Assembly (NCBI GenBank): GCA_028287235.1
Contig: JAQBQB010000008.1
Coordinates: 1-64,000, forward strand
Source: Gemmatimonadota bacterium
Lineage (GTDB): Bacteria; Gemmatimonadota; Gemmatimonadetes; Gemmatimonadales; Gemmatimonadaceae
DNA length: 64,000 nucleotides
Direction of reading: 5' to 3'
Shown in pieces: positions 24,755-38,009 of this stretch (position 1 is its first letter; every line of letters begins with the position of its first letter). Under the pieces are notes generated by a model that saw only the letters and a list, made by a program, of their open reading frames with translations, did no database searches and was not told where the DNA came from. Made by a program: the position numbers and the translations under genes.

Positions 24755-26497
24755 TCAGCGGAGTGGCGTCAGCACGATCGGGGCTCGAACGCCCGTTACA
24801 CTGTTGTAGCCAAGCGCCACAATCTGGCCTGCATCGTTCATCGCGACCGCACGCACCAGGTGCCATGACTTGTCGCTGATCTGCAGGTCAATCGAATACG
24901 CGCCGCTGGTCGTCACCACCGTCGTAGGGGTCAGATACGACCGTGACGCGGTCAACGAAAGCGTGGAGGTCGTTACCTGCGGTCCCGCCAGCGGCAGAAG
25001 GGACGTGCCGGCCGTGTCGGCATACGGCGGGACGACATAATCGGCCGGCACCATCTCCGGCCACACGGCGTTCGCCTGCGTCACGGTGCAGCACGTTTCA
25101 CGCGTCTCGAACTGCGTAACGATGTGCGTGCTGAATGGGCGGCCGAAGTCCCAGTCGGCGATCCACAAATCGCCGGCGTCATTCAGCGAGATGACCGCGG
25201 AGCCCGCGGCGGTTGAATACTGCCCGTCGGGATACGTGACGCCGCAATTGGTGTGGGCAAACGACGCGTAGTGGCAATCGGTGGCGAGGCCTTGGTAACT
25301 CAAACGAAACGCTTCCGCGGTTTGCGTCTTGATCACCTTGGCCGCCCGCCAAAAGACGATGGTGCCGAGCAGGTTGCTGCTCGTGTCCGTGACAACGGTG
25401 CCGTCGTTGCTGATGCCAACCGGAATGGGATGGCCGCCCGGCACTTCGGCGATCGGTCCGCCGGCATACCACACGAGCCCTTGATCGGCCGATGGGGAGC
25501 CGCTGGCCTTCGCATATCCTGCGACATCGCCGGAATTGTTGATGCCGATACCGACTGTGGAAGCGCCGCCGTATGTGCCGAGATCCTTGAAGGTCCCGGC
25601 GCTCCAGGCGAACGCGTGCGTCTCGCCGTTGGAGAAGGTCATCGTACCCGCCACGCGTCCGTCGCTGCTTACCCCCGCAGGCGACAGCGACGCACCCGCA
25701 GCGTTCGCGGGGCTAATCGCGACCACGCTATAACTCGGTGCCGGCGTTCGCGCGAACACGTTGAAGAGAATCCGCGTGGTGTCGCGAAACAGCGTGCCCT
25801 TGTAGGTCGCTTCGACGACGGGCCGCACGGTGTCGATGCCCACGAACGACGATGGCGCGACGTAGCGGACCAGCGTGTCCGATGCCGCGGTGGTTGTTCC
25901 GCGCGACGCGCCGACGTATCCGACAATCCGCGCCGACGCCCAGCGCCGGGGTGCGGCGGCGGACGCGCTCAGCAGTGTGCGCACGACGCGAGTCTCGCCC
26001 GCGGCCGCGGCAACGCTGTCGCGCACCGTCACCGTGGGGTGGACGACGGAAAAGACCATGATCACGGTGTCATGACCGCCGTCGGGCTTGCGAACGAGCG
26101 CCCAAACTTCGTCCGCTCCCGTACACCCTGATGGCGCGACGTATCGCAGCACGTTTGCGTCGATCACCGATGCGCTGCCGAGGTAGGGTTGCAGCACGCC
26201 CTCGAACGTATCGTGGTTGTAGCTGAACGGAACGGGGACGCCCGTATCGACGGTGTCGCCGAACGCTACCGGGACGTTCGCGACCGCCTGGCGGCCGAAG
26301 TTCCACGGATAGACCCGCCGCACGCTATCGACGCGCGGAACGCACGTGCGACTCGGCGCCGCTTTCGAGACGGACGAATCCGCATGGCCGACTGCTGTGG
26401 GCTCATTGGAACAGGCCGCGGGTGCGGCAGCGAGCGCGACAATCAGCGGCATGGCAAGCGCGACCGCGTGGCGACCTAACGTACGTGTCCTACGCAT
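24755..26497 (-). CDS. HAF-repeat lipoprotein
   Basis: A 580-residue exported protein: leader MPLIVALAAAPAAC with lipobox. The N-terminal half has repeated beta domains with the recurring DTVIMVFSVVHPTVTVRDS- and FVGIDTVRPVVEA-like strands. The C-terminal half holds HAF-type extracellular repeats (FKDLGTYGGASTVGIGINN, SGDVAGYA). It lies at the cell surface. Start chosen at MRRTRTLG, the first Met giving a normal leader. The function of HAF proteins is unknown. Confidence 0.8.
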   Translation of the reverse strand: MRRTRTLGRHAVALAMPLIVALAAAPAACSNEPTAVGHADSSVSKAAPSRTCVPRVDSVRRVYPWNFGRQAVANVPVAFGDTVDTGVPVPFSYNHDTFEGVLQPYLGSASVIDANVLRYVAPSGCTGADEVWALVRKPDGGHDTVIMVFSVVHPTVTVRDSVAAAAGETRVVRTLLSASAAAPRRWASARIVGYVGASRGTTTAASDTLVRYVAPSSFVGIDTVRPVVEATYKGTLFRDTTRILFNVFARTPAPSYSVVAISPANAAGASLSPAGVSSDGRVAGTMTFSNGETHAFAWSAGTFKDLGTYGGASTVGIGINNSGDVAGYAKASGSPSADQGLVWYAGGPIAEVPGGHPIPVGISNDGTVVTDTSSNLLGTIVFWRAAKVIKTQTAEAFRLSYQGLATDCHYASFAHTNCGVTYPDGQYSTAAGSAVISLNDAGDLWIADWDFGRPFSTHIVTQFETRETCCTVTQANAVWPEMVPADYVVPPYADTAGTSLLPLAGPQVTTSTLSLTASRSYLTPTTVVTTSGAYSIDLQISDKSWHLVRAVAMNDAGQIVALGYNSVTGVRAPIVLTPLR

Positions 26498-26804
26498 CTC
26501 TACGACTTCTCTCGACTCTGACAATGTTACAGCGGATGTGTATATACGAAAGCTAATCAACCGCATTCCCGGCCGCGATGTCGGCGACCGTCACTCGCGA
26601 AAGTGGGGCGCGCGCCGTCGCGTCACGGTCGTCATTCGAGAAGGGCACGACAAGGAGGCCAGAGCGGAGCACTTCGTCGATGAGCGCGCAACGGAGATCG
26701 CGAGCGTCATTCACAGCGGAATCGGCGTCGAAGTGCGTTCGGCGCCGCGGCCGGTGCGCCGTCGCCCACGAGCGTGCGGCGCCAAACTCGCCACTAACCA
26801 CCTG

Positions 26805-26833
26805 TTCCGGACACCCCGCAAAAGCCGTACATT
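26805..26833 (+). promoter_or_regulatory. Putative promoter of kinase 1
   Basis: TTCCGG and TACATT are 17 bases apart, and TACATT ends seven bases before the GTG start, so the transcript would begin at the start codon. Kinase 2 has the same pair (TTCCGC, 17 bases, TACATT). Confidence 0.5.
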
Positions 26834-26840
26834 CCCCGCC

Positions 26841-29800
26841 GTGTCCGACCTCCAGTCCTCCCTCCAGGCCACCCTCTCCGGGGCCTACACTCTCGAGCGC
26901 GAACTTGGCGGCGGCGGCATGTCGCGCGTCTTCGTCGCCGACGAGACCCGCCTCGGTCGGAAAGTCGTCGTCAAGGTCCTCTCCCCCGAGCTAGCCGCCG
27001 GCATCAGCGCCGAGCGCTTCGAGCGCGAGATCCGCATGGCGGCGTCGCTCCAGCAGGCCAACATCGTTCCGGTCCTCACCACCGGCGAGAGCAACGGCCT
27101 GCCGTACTACACCATGCCGTTCGTCGAAGGCGAGAGCCTCCGCGCACGCCTGGGCAAGTCGGGCGCGCTGCCGCTCGCCGAGGCCGTCGCCGTGCTGCGC
27201 GACGTCGCGCGCGCGCTCGCCTACGCGCACGATCGCGGCATCGTCCATCGGGACATCAAGCCCGACAACGTGCTCCTCTCCGGCGGCGCGGCGGTGGTGA
27301 CGGACTTCGGCATCGCCAAGGCGCTGTCCGACGCGCGCACGAGCGTGCCGGGCGGAACGCTCACGCAGCTCGGCACTTCCATCGGCACGCCGGCGTACAT
27401 CTCGCCCGAGCAGGCGGCGGGCGATCCGAACGTCGATCACCGCGCCGACATCTACTCGTTCGGCTGCATGGGGTACGAGCTGCTCACGGGCCGTCCGCCC
27501 TTCGCCGACCGCACGCCGCAGCGCCTCATGGCCGCGCACATGTCGGAGACGCCGCGCCCCATCGTCGAGCTGCGCCCCGATTTGCCCGAGTCGATCTCCA
27601 GCATGGTGATGCGCTGCCTCGAGAAGGAGCCGTCCGCGAGACCGCAGTCGGCGGCGGAAATCGTGGCGGCGCTCGACGCCACGCCGGTGAGCGGGGCGTC
27701 GCACCCGGCCATGGCCGGGGTGCTGCTCGGCGGACGCGGCATGCTGCGCCGCGCGCTCGGCGTGTATGCCGCGTCGTTCGTCGCGGTGGCGGTGCTCGCG
27801 AAGGCGGCGATCGTCGGCGTGGGACTGCCGGATTGGGTCTTCCCGGGCGCGCTGATCGTCATGGCGCTCGGGCTGCCGGTCATTCTGTTCACGGCGTACA
27901 CCCAGTACGTCGCGCGGCGAGCCGCGACGGCCACGCCGACGTATACGCCGGGCGGTGGAACTGCGCAGACGACACACGGCACCATGGCGGCGATCGCGAT
28001 CAAGGCGAGCCCGCACATGTCGTGGCGTCGCGCGATGTTCGGCGGCCTGTACGCCGTGGGCGGCTTCGCGCTCGTGATCGGTGCGTTCATGCTCCTGCGG
28101 GCGTTCGGCGTCGGGCCGGCGGGGTCGCTCCTCGCGTCGGGACGATTCTCGACGAAGGCCCCCGTGCTCATCGCCGACTTCGTGACGACCAACACCGACT
28201 CCTCGCTCGGCACCGTGGTGAGCGACGCGGTGCGCGCGGGTCTGGGGCAGTCGTCCGTCATCTCGCTCGTGAGGACGGCCGACGTGGCGGCGACGCTGCG
28301 GCTCATGCGACGCCCCCCCACGAGCCGGCTCGATCTGCCGCTGGCGCGCGAGGTGGCGCAGCGCAACGGCGTGCAGGCGATCGTGGACGGCAAGGTCACG
28401 GGCGTGCCGGGCGGGTACATCATTGCGCTGCGACTGGTGAACGCCGATTCCGGCACCGAGCTGGCGTCCTTTCGCGAGACCGGCGACGGACCGCGCGGAT
28501 TGATCGACGCGTCGGACAAGCTCGCGCGTGCGCTGCGCGGCAAGATCGGCGAGTCGCTGCGCGAGGTGCAGTCCACGCCGCCGCTGGCGCAGGTCACGAC
28601 GTCGTCGCTCGAGGCATTGCGTGCGTACAGTCTCGGGAGTCGCGCCAACAACGCGGAGAACGATCCCTTGAAGGCGGTGCGCTACTGGCGCGAGGCCACG
28701 CGGCTCGACACCTCGTTCGCCACGGCGTGGGTCGGCCTCGCGGTCGGGATGGGCAACGCCGAGATGCCGCAGGCGGGGATCGATTCGGCGCTGGAGCACG
28801 GCTACCGGGATCGCGACCGGCTCGCCGAGGCGGAACGTCAGCGCGTGGTCGCCGTGTACGCGGCGAGCGGGCCGCATCGCGATCGCACCAGGTCGGCGGC
28901 GCTCTTCGCCGACATGGCCCGCACCGGGGCGCGGCGCGGGAGCGCGCTCGTGAACGCCGGCGAGGCGATGCGGAGCTGGCGCGACTTCGCCGCCGCGGAA
29001 TCGCTCAACCTCGCCGCGGTCCAGCTCGACTCCTTGAACGCCGTGGCGCTCCTGAACGTGGTGCAGCTCGAGCTCGATCGCGGCCGTCCCGACTCGGCCG
29101 CGAAAACGCTCGCGGTGATCCGGCGGCGGATGCCTGACGATCGTGCCATCGGTGTGATGGAGAGCTGGATTGCGTACGGGAAAGGCGACATGCGGCGGGT
29201 GCAGCAATTGACCGACAGTCTGACCGATCCCGCGTACCGCCAGCGGCAGAAGAGTGTCGCCGCCAGTCTCGCCGCGGTCCACGGCCAGCTCGCGCAGGCG
29301 GGCCGCTTCATTCAGGAAGCAAGTCGCGCCGACAGCGCCCATCCGCAGCGATACCTGCGCGACTCGCTGGCGCTGGCCGCGGCGGATGCCTGGTTCCACG
29401 GGCCCAACGAGCGCGACGCCGCTCGCCTCGACGCCGCGCTCGCCCGCTATCCCATGCGCAACATCGCGATGGTCGACCGGCCGTACTTCGACGCCATCAC
29501 CGGCTACGCCCGCGCCGGCAAGGTGGATCGCGCGCGCTCCGTGCTGGCCGCCTACCGCGCCGATGTGACGGATACGGCCACGTTGCGCCTGCAGGCGGCC
29601 GAGCTGCACAACGCGCTCGGCGAGATCGCGCTCGCGGCCAACGATCCGCGTACGGCGCTCGCCGAGTTCCGGCGCGGCGATGTGGGCTACGACGGCAAGC
29701 CGGCCGCTGAATGCGCGGCCTGCACCGACTTCAAACTCGCGCGCGCCTTCGATGCCGCGGCGATGCCCGATTCGGCGATCGCCGCCTATGAGCGTTTCAT

Positions 29801-30026
29801 CAACACGCCGTACTGGAACCGGCTGGCGGAAGCCGATGCGCTCGGCCTGGCGGGCTCGCACAAGCGGCTGGGCGAGCTGTACGAGGCCAAGGGTGACGCG
29901 ACGCGTGCCATCCCGCACTACGAGAAGTTCGTGGAGCTATGGAAGAACGCGGACCCCGAGCTCCAGACGCACGTGGCCGACGTGAAGCGGCGGCTGACGC
30001 GCCTCATGGCAAGCGAAAAACGCTGA
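26841..30026 (+). CDS. PknB-type Ser/Thr protein kinase 1 with TM and TPR regions
   Basis: A 1061-residue membrane kinase. The kinase domain covers residues 16-275: glycine loop GGGGMSRVF, Lys45 in VVVKVL, HRDIKPDN with catalytic Asp138, DFG at 155-157, GTPAYISPE. Three TM helices follow (about 300-322, 329-350 and 398-420). Then comes a large outer region with a TolB-like domain (VLIADFVTTNTDSSLGTVVS) and TPR-type helical repeats to the C-terminus. All catalytic residues are present. The GTG start is fixed by homology with kinase 2, whose first 16 codons are almost identical. It is 46 nt from kinase 2, a tandem duplicate. Confidence 0.93.
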   Translation: MSDLQSSLQATLSGAYTLERELGGGGMSRVFVADETRLGRKVVVKVLSPELAAGISAERFEREIRMAASLQQANIVPVLTTGESNGLPYYTMPFVEGESLRARLGKSGALPLAEAVAVLRDVARALAYAHDRGIVHRDIKPDNVLLSGGAAVVTDFGIAKALSDARTSVPGGTLTQLGTSIGTPAYISPEQAAGDPNVDHRADIYSFGCMGYELLTGRPPFADRTPQRLMAAHMSETPRPIVELRPDLPESISSMVMRCLEKEPSARPQSAAEIVAALDATPVSGASHPAMAGVLLGGRGMLRRALGVYAASFVAVAVLAKAAIVGVGLPDWVFPGALIVMALGLPVILFTAYTQYVARRAATATPTYTPGGGTAQTTHGTMAAIAIKASPHMSWRRAMFGGLYAVGGFALVIGAFMLLRAFGVGPAGSLLASGRFSTKAPVLIADFVTTNTDSSLGTVVSDAVRAGLGQSSVISLVRTADVAATLRLMRRPPTSRLDLPLAREVAQRNGVQAIVDGKVTGVPGGYIIALRLVNADSGTELASFRETGDGPRGLIDASDKLARALRGKIGESLREVQSTPPLAQVTTSSLEALRAYSLGSRANNAENDPLKAVRYWREATRLDTSFATAWVGLAVGMGNAEMPQAGIDSALEHGYRDRDRLAEAERQRVVAVYAASGPHRDRTRSAALFADMARTGARRGSALVNAGEAMRSWRDFAAAESLNLAAVQLDSLNAVALLNVVQLELDRGRPDSAAKTLAVIRRRMPDDRAIGVMESWIAYGKGDMRRVQQLTDSLTDPAYRQRQKSVAASLAAVHGQLAQAGRFIQEASRADSAHPQRYLRDSLALAAADAWFHGPNERDAARLDAALARYPMRNIAMVDRPYFDAITGYARAGKVDRARSVLAAYRADVTDTATLRLQAAELHNALGEIALAANDPRTALAEFRRGDVGYDGKPAAECAACTDFKLARAFDAAAMPDSAIAAYERFINTPYWNRLAEADALGLAGSHKRLGELYEAKGDATRAIPHYEKFVELWKNADPELQTHVADVKRRLTRLMASEKR

Positions 30027-30037
30027 CGGCGGCGCTG

Positions 30038-30066
30038 TTCCGCCTGTCCGCCCCACGCCGTACATT
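30038..30066 (+). promoter_or_regulatory. Putative promoter of kinase 2
   Basis: TTCCGC, 17-base spacer, TACATT, six bases, GTG start. Shared with kinase 1 and located within the 46-nt gap and the end of the first gene, so each copy may have its own promoter. Confidence 0.5.
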
Positions 30067-30072
30067 CCTGCC

Positions 30073-33248
<3,176 letters not shown>

Positions 33249-33255
<7 letters not shown>

Positions 33256-33274
33256 CGGAAAAACCCGTTACCGC
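33249..33274 (+). terminator. Hairpin at the end of kinase 2
   Basis: GCGGTAACGG (33249-33258) and CCGTTACCGC (33265-33274) form a perfect 10-bp stem with loop AAAAAC, overlapping the stop codon. No T-run follows, so it is a likely but not classic terminator, possibly shared by the convergent gene. Confidence 0.6.
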
Positions 33275-33430
33275 TCCAGCTTGAACCCCGCGGAAATACC
33301 AGCCCTCGAAGTGCGACGGTCGGTCCCAGATCGAGTCGAGCTTGAACTTTCCCGTCAGCGCGTTCACCCGGAGCGCCATGGTCGGTCGAGCTGCTCGACG
33401 GCGCGCTCGGCTAGCGAAGCGCGGACGCTG

Positions 33431-34087
33431 CTAGAAGCGCAGACCGAGCCCCGCCTGCAGTCTCACGAGATCGATGGCCTGGTCGCCCGGAATCGCCGAC
33501 GTCTTGGCGAGTATCCGCCCGTACCGCGCACTGAGATCTCCGAACAACCGCGACGACAATGGTATCGTGGCGCCGGCGCCCGCGGTCACCATCGGCTTCG
33601 TGACGGAACCATCGAGATCGTTGCCGAGCTGCACGGTCGCTCCTCCGGGCGGTGCCGTTCGCGCCGCTGAGAAGGTTGTTTCGGTGCGCACGCGTGCCGC
33701 GCCGAATCCCCCGAGCACGTATGGCTCGACTCGCGAGTCGAGCGGCACGCGCAGACGGATGCCGGCGTCAGCGTAGGCGATGTGGTTCTCAGCCGCACCG
33801 GTCATGCCGATGACGTTCGCGATCTGCTTGACGTGCGCGTCGAGCCCCGCCGTCGACGCGTTCCACACTTTTCCGCCTTCAATGAAGATCGCGACGCGGC
33901 TCGTGATGCGAAGATCGCCCTCTCCTCCGAGAAAGCCCGACGTTTCATGGCCGGTCGACGCGCCGCCGACGATCGCGGCGGAGGCGCGCGGCCCTGTGAG
34001 CGCGAGCTGCGCGTGAGCGGTGATCGGCAGTGCCGCGACGCTCAATGCCGCGACGAGCCTGACGCATCGATTCATTGGGTACGGCAT
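33431..34087 (-). CDS. Small outer-membrane beta-barrel protein
   Basis: A 218-residue exported protein with signal peptide (RLVAALSVAALPITAHAQ) and alternating strands with GGFGAARVRTETTF, AYADAGIRLRVPL and a C-terminal LQAGLGLRF ending in Phe, the outer-membrane barrel signature. Its ATG overlaps the stop of the preceding large lipoprotein gene in TAATG, so translation is coupled; an ATG four codons later is an alternative start. Function unknown, but linked to the lipoprotein by the overlap. Confidence 0.82.
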   Translation of the reverse strand: MPYPMNRCVRLVAALSVAALPITAHAQLALTGPRASAAIVGGASTGHETSGFLGGEGDLRITSRVAIFIEGGKVWNASTAGLDAHVKQIANVIGMTGAAENHIAYADAGIRLRVPLDSRVEPYVLGGFGAARVRTETTFSAARTAPPGGATVQLGNDLDGSVTKPMVTAGAGATIPLSSRLFGDLSARYGRILAKTSAIPGDQAIDLVRLQAGLGLRF

Positions 34088-37000
34088 TAGCGGGTCACCA
34101 CGATGCCCTTGGGTGAAGTTCCGGCACTCACTGTGTTCACGAGCGTGGGCGCGCCGGTCGATTGGTCGATGCTGAAGATCGAGATGGTGCCGCCCCCGTT
34201 GACGACGTACACGAACTTGCCCTGCGGATCGACCGCCACCTCCGACGGAGCGACGCTGACCGCGGTACTGCTGATCGCGGTCAGGGCGCCGGTCGTCTGA
34301 TTGATGCTGTACGCCCACAAGAAGCCGCTGTTGCTACCGTCGAGCGCATAGACGAATCGTCCGGTGGGATCGGCCGTGACCGCGGTCATGCTCCCACTGC
34401 CGGCGACCGAGGCGCCCGAGAGGAGAGTCCCGTTCGAGTTGATCGTATATGTCCTCACGGTGTGGCCAGCGAACGTAGTCGCGTAGACGAACCGCCCGGT
34501 CGGATCGGCCGCCACGCCGAACGCTCCTCCGTTCGCCTGGGTGGTGAGCAGCAGCAGCGTTCCATCCGAGTTGATCTGGTACTCGGACACAGTGCCGCCT
34601 CCCGAGTTCGCGACGTACACGAATCGACCGAGTCCATCGATCGCGAGCTTGGTCGGCTGCGACCCGGCGTTGATCGCTGCCCCGAGCTGGGAGAGCTGTC
34701 CGGAGGCGTTGATGCTGTACTTCGAGACGCTGCCCGTGCCGCCGGTGTTCTGGTTGACGGCGTACAGGTAGCGGCCCGTGGGATCGACGGCGATGCCTCT
34801 CGTCTCGTTACCGGCGGCGATCGGCGCTCCGTTCGACGTGAGCGCTCCCGTGGTCCGGTCGATGGTGTACATCGACACGTTGTCGCTGCCGAAGTTCGCG
34901 GAGTACAGATACTTCCCCGACGGATCGACGGCGACGTCGTTCGGCGTGTTGCCCGCCGCGATCGTGCCGCCCCCGATCGGCGTGAGATCTCCGCTCGAGG
35001 AGTTGAGCGTGAACATCCGCAACTGATTGTCCGCGCTCGCCGACGAGAAGACGAAGCGTCCCGGCTCGTTCACGAACACGCTGGACGATGCACTCACCGA
35101 CGCGCCCGCGCTCGCGGCGGTGAAGGTGTACGTGGTGTTCGCGCCGGGCGTGAGGATCAAGCTCGTGTTGCATCCGATCGAACCGGTGCCGCTGAGCGAG
35201 CAGGCGGCCGCATTGCTCGTGATCCAGGTCAAACTGGTGGGCTGCACGATCGTCACATGCGTCGACAGCGCAGCGAATGATATGATCGCCGGCGCGCGAA
35301 TGACGGTAAAGGGTTGTGCACCGCTGGTTCCACCGGCCGTGGTCACCGTCACGTCGCGCGAGCCCGTCGCCGCGGACAGCCCAACCGCGAACGTTGCCGT
35401 GAGCTGCGTGCCGCTCGAGACGTTGACGCCGCTCACGGTGACGTTGCTGCCGCTCACACTCACGGTCGTGGCGCCGACTTGGAAGTTCGTACCGGTGAGC
35501 GTGACGGATTGTGTCCCGCTCTGTGCTCCCTGGCTGGGGGCCACGGTCGCCAGCGTCGGCGCCGGCGGGTTGACGGTGAAGGTCTGTGCTCCGCTGGTTC
35601 CACCAGCCGTGGTCACCGTCACGTCGCGCGCGCCCGTCGCCGCGGACTGTGCGACCGCGAACGTGGCCGTGAGCTGCGTGGCGCTCGCGACGGTCACGCC
35701 GCTCACGGTGACGTTGCTGCCGCTGACGCTCACGGTCGTAGCGCCGACTTGGAAGTTGGTTCCGGTGAGCGTAACGGATTGCGTCGCACCCTGGGCGCCC
35801 TGACTCGGGAGCACGCTGGTCAGCGTCGGCGTCGGCGGGTTGACGGTAAAGGTTTGTGCACCGCTCGTTCCACCAGCCGTGGTGACGGTGACGCTCCGCG
35901 CACTCAGCGTCGCGCTGGCTGCGATCGTGAAGTCCACGGTCAGCGACGTGGCGCTCACCACGTTGACGTTGCTCGTCGTCACACCTGTTCCACTGACGGC
36001 GACCGACGTTCCTCCGCTTACGAAATTCGTTCCGGTGAGCGTGACGGATTGCGTCGCACCCTGGGCGCCCTGACTCGGAAGCACGCTAGTGAGCGTCGGC
36101 GTCGGCGGGTTGACGGTAAAGGTTTGTGCACCGCTCGTTCCACCACCCGTGGTCACGCTCACGCTCCGCGCACTCAGCGTCGCGCTGGCTGCGATCGTGA
36201 GGTCCACGGTCAGCGACGTCGCGCTCGTCACGTTGACGTTGCTCGTCGTCACACCTGTTCCACTGACGGCGACCGACGTTCCTCCGGTCACGAAATTCGT
36301 TCCGGTGAGGGTAACGGTCGTCGTCGCACCCTGAACTCCCAACGCCGGCGCCACGCTGGCCAATGTGGGAACCGGCAAGTTCACCGTCACGCTCACGTCC
36401 TTGGTCGCGCTGCCGCCCGGTCCGGTGGCCGTCAGTGTGTAGAGCGTGGTCACCGTTGGACTGACGGTCGCGCTGGCCTCGCCACACGAAACGTTTCCGA
36501 CGCTCGGCGAGATCGAGCAGGTCGTGGCGTTCTCGACGTCGGTCCATTGCAGCAGAGTCGAGCTGCCGGCGATGATGGTGGCGGGATTGGCCGTGAATGT
36601 TCCGATCGACGGGAGCGCCAGCTCCACCACCGCCTTCGCGGTGACCGTGCCGCCTGATCCCGTCGCGGTGAGCGTGTATATCGTGCCGGTGGTCGGACTG
36701 ACGGCGACGCTGCCGTTCGCGCACGACACCGGACCCACGCCGTGATCGATGGTACAGGTCGTGGCGTTCGCGATGCCGCTCCACGCGAGCGTCGACGGTT
36801 GTCCGCGGTTGACCGTCGTCGGATTCGCGGTGAACGCGCCGATCACAGGCGGCGGCGCGATGACCGTGAACGGGAGCGCGTTGCTCGTGCCGCCCGCCGT
36901 CGTGACGGTGACGTCGTGCGCGCCGAGTGAGGCGTTGGCGGCGATCGCGAGGTTCGCCGTAACGACGGTGCCGGCGCCGGCCACGCTCGCCGCGACGACC

Positions 37001-37878
37001 TCGCCACTGACGAGGGCGCGCACTGATGCGATCACGTGATCGACGGCGCGATCGACGCGATCGGCAAGGGTGCCGACAGTCACGCTACTCACCGTCACGC
37101 CCGATCCGCTCACCTTCACCGTCGTGGCGCCGGGCACGAAGCTCGTGCCGGTGAGGGTGATGGTGACCGTCGTGCCCGTGAGTGCCGACGTCGGACTGAG
37201 GTTCGTCAGCGCGGGCGGCGGCGGGTTGACCGTGAGCGTTTGCGCAGCGGTGGTGCCGCCCGGCGTGGTCACGGTGACTTGCCGCGCACCGATGTCGGCG
37301 GCACGATCCGCGGCGAAGGTCGCCGTCAATGTGGTCGCGCTCGTGACGCTGACGTTGCTCACGGCCACGCCGGTCCCGCTCACGGCAACCGTGGTGACGC
37401 CGGCGACGAAGTTCGTGCCCGTGAGCGTGTCGGTGACCGTGGCGCCCTCGACGACCGTGGCGGGGCTCAACCCGCCGAGCGTCGGCGGCGGCGGCATGAT
37501 CGTGAACGTGGGCGCGCCGCTCGCCTGGCCGCCAGTCGTGGCGAGCGTGACGGCGCGAGGGCCCAGCGGCGCGTCGGCGGCGATGGCCACCTTGACCGTG
37601 GCCGACGTGCTGCTCGCGACGCTCAAGTCGCTCACGGTGAGGCCGGTGCCGGCCAGCGCGAAGGCCGTGGTGCCGCCGACGACGAAGTTCGTGCCGGTGA
37701 GCGTGACGATGGCGGTCGTCCCGCGCACGCCGGAGACGGGCGAGAGGGCCGTCACCGTTGGAGGCGCGACGACGCCGGTGGACGTATCCGCCGAACACCC
37801 GGCCGCGACTGCGAGCGCGAGAGCGGCAATCCCTTGGAACCAGGGAGTCGCGTGCTTACAAGTCGGCGTTCGGCGCAT
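34087..37878 (-). CDS. Large surface lipoprotein: IPT/TIG repeats and C-terminal beta-propeller
   Basis: A 1263-residue lipoprotein: leader with lipobox LALAVAAGC. At least seven IPT/TIG-like domains follow (pattern LSP...GTTVTITLTGTNF), interrupted by two Cys-containing domains with TTCTIDHGVGPVSC- and TTCSISPSVGNVSC-like cores. The last 330 residues are a beta-propeller of the lactonase/YVTN type (VDPSGKYLYSANFGSDNVSM, VDPTGRYLYAVN and so on). Probably displayed at the cell surface. Four of the IPT domains are encoded by 270-bp tandem DNA repeats. Coupled to the barrel gene downstream. Confidence 0.88.
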   Translation of the reverse strand: MRRTPTCKHATPWFQGIAALALAVAAGCSADTSTGVVAPPTVTALSPVSGVRGTTAIVTLTGTNFVVGGTTAFALAGTGLTVSDLSVASSTSATVKVAIAADAPLGPRAVTLATTGGQASGAPTFTIMPPPPTLGGLSPATVVEGATVTDTLTGTNFVAGVTTVAVSGTGVAVSNVSVTSATTLTATFAADRAADIGARQVTVTTPGGTTAAQTLTVNPPPPALTNLSPTSALTGTTVTITLTGTSFVPGATTVKVSGSGVTVSSVTVGTLADRVDRAVDHVIASVRALVSGEVVAASVAGAGTVVTANLAIAANASLGAHDVTVTTAGGTSNALPFTVIAPPPVIGAFTANPTTVNRGQPSTLAWSGIANATTCTIDHGVGPVSCANGSVAVSPTTGTIYTLTATGSGGTVTAKAVVELALPSIGTFTANPATIIAGSSTLLQWTDVENATTCSISPSVGNVSCGEASATVSPTVTTLYTLTATGPGGSATKDVSVTVNLPVPTLASVAPALGVQGATTTVTLTGTNFVTGGTSVAVSGTGVTTSNVNVTSATSLTVDLTIAASATLSARSVSVTTGGGTSGAQTFTVNPPTPTLTSVLPSQGAQGATQSVTLTGTNFVSGGTSVAVSGTGVTTSNVNVVSATSLTVDFTIAASATLSARSVTVTTAGGTSGAQTFTVNPPTPTLTSVLPSQGAQGATQSVTLTGTNFQVGATTVSVSGSNVTVSGVTVASATQLTATFAVAQSAATGARDVTVTTAGGTSGAQTFTVNPPAPTLATVAPSQGAQSGTQSVTLTGTNFQVGATTVSVSGSNVTVSGVNVSSGTQLTATFAVGLSAATGSRDVTVTTAGGTSGAQPFTVIRAPAIISFAALSTHVTIVQPTSLTWITSNAAACSLSGTGSIGCNTSLILTPGANTTYTFTAASAGASVSASSSVFVNEPGRFVFSSASADNQLRMFTLNSSSGDLTPIGGGTIAAGNTPNDVAVDPSGKYLYSANFGSDNVSMYTIDRTTGALTSNGAPIAAGNETRGIAVDPTGRYLYAVNQNTGGTGSVSKYSINASGQLSQLGAAINAGSQPTKLAIDGLGRFVYVANSGGGTVSEYQINSDGTLLLLTTQANGGAFGVAADPTGRFVYATTFAGHTVRTYTINSNGTLLSGASVAGSGSMTAVTADPTGRFVYALDGSNSGFLWAYSINQTTGALTAISSTAVSVAPSEVAVDPQGKFVYVVNGGGTISIFSIDQSTGAPTLVNTVSAGTSPKGIVVTR
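35311..36390. repeat. Four tandem 270-bp repeats encoding IPT domains
   Basis: The TTTGTGC(A/T)CCGCT(G/C)GTTCCACC block recurs at about 35311, 35581, 35851 and 36121, exactly 270 bp apart. This is 90 codons, one IPT domain each. The nucleotide similarity is high, so copy number could change by recombination without breaking the frame. Confidence 0.85.
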
Positions 37879-38009
37879 GGGTGGGACAGGCGTCAGGGGG
37901 GTCGACCGAGATTTCCGGTATTCTAACAGACAATCTCTAAGATTGCGAATCAGATGTTTGCGGGCGGGGTTGGGGGGCGGGAGCGAGTCGCTCGCGGCGC
38001 GCTCCTACG

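Noticed and set aside
26346-26840. N-terminal extension of kinase 1
   Set aside because: The 165 extra codons have no kinase-family counterpart; kinase 2 and the promoter-like box fix the start at the GTG of VSDLQSS.
26991-29918. A 975-residue open frame antisense to kinase 1
   Set aside because: Arg/His-rich composition with no motif; it is the GC-driven shadow of the kinase frame, which has all catalytic residues. The similar 626-residue frame opposite kinase 2 (30004-31884) is rejected for the same reason.
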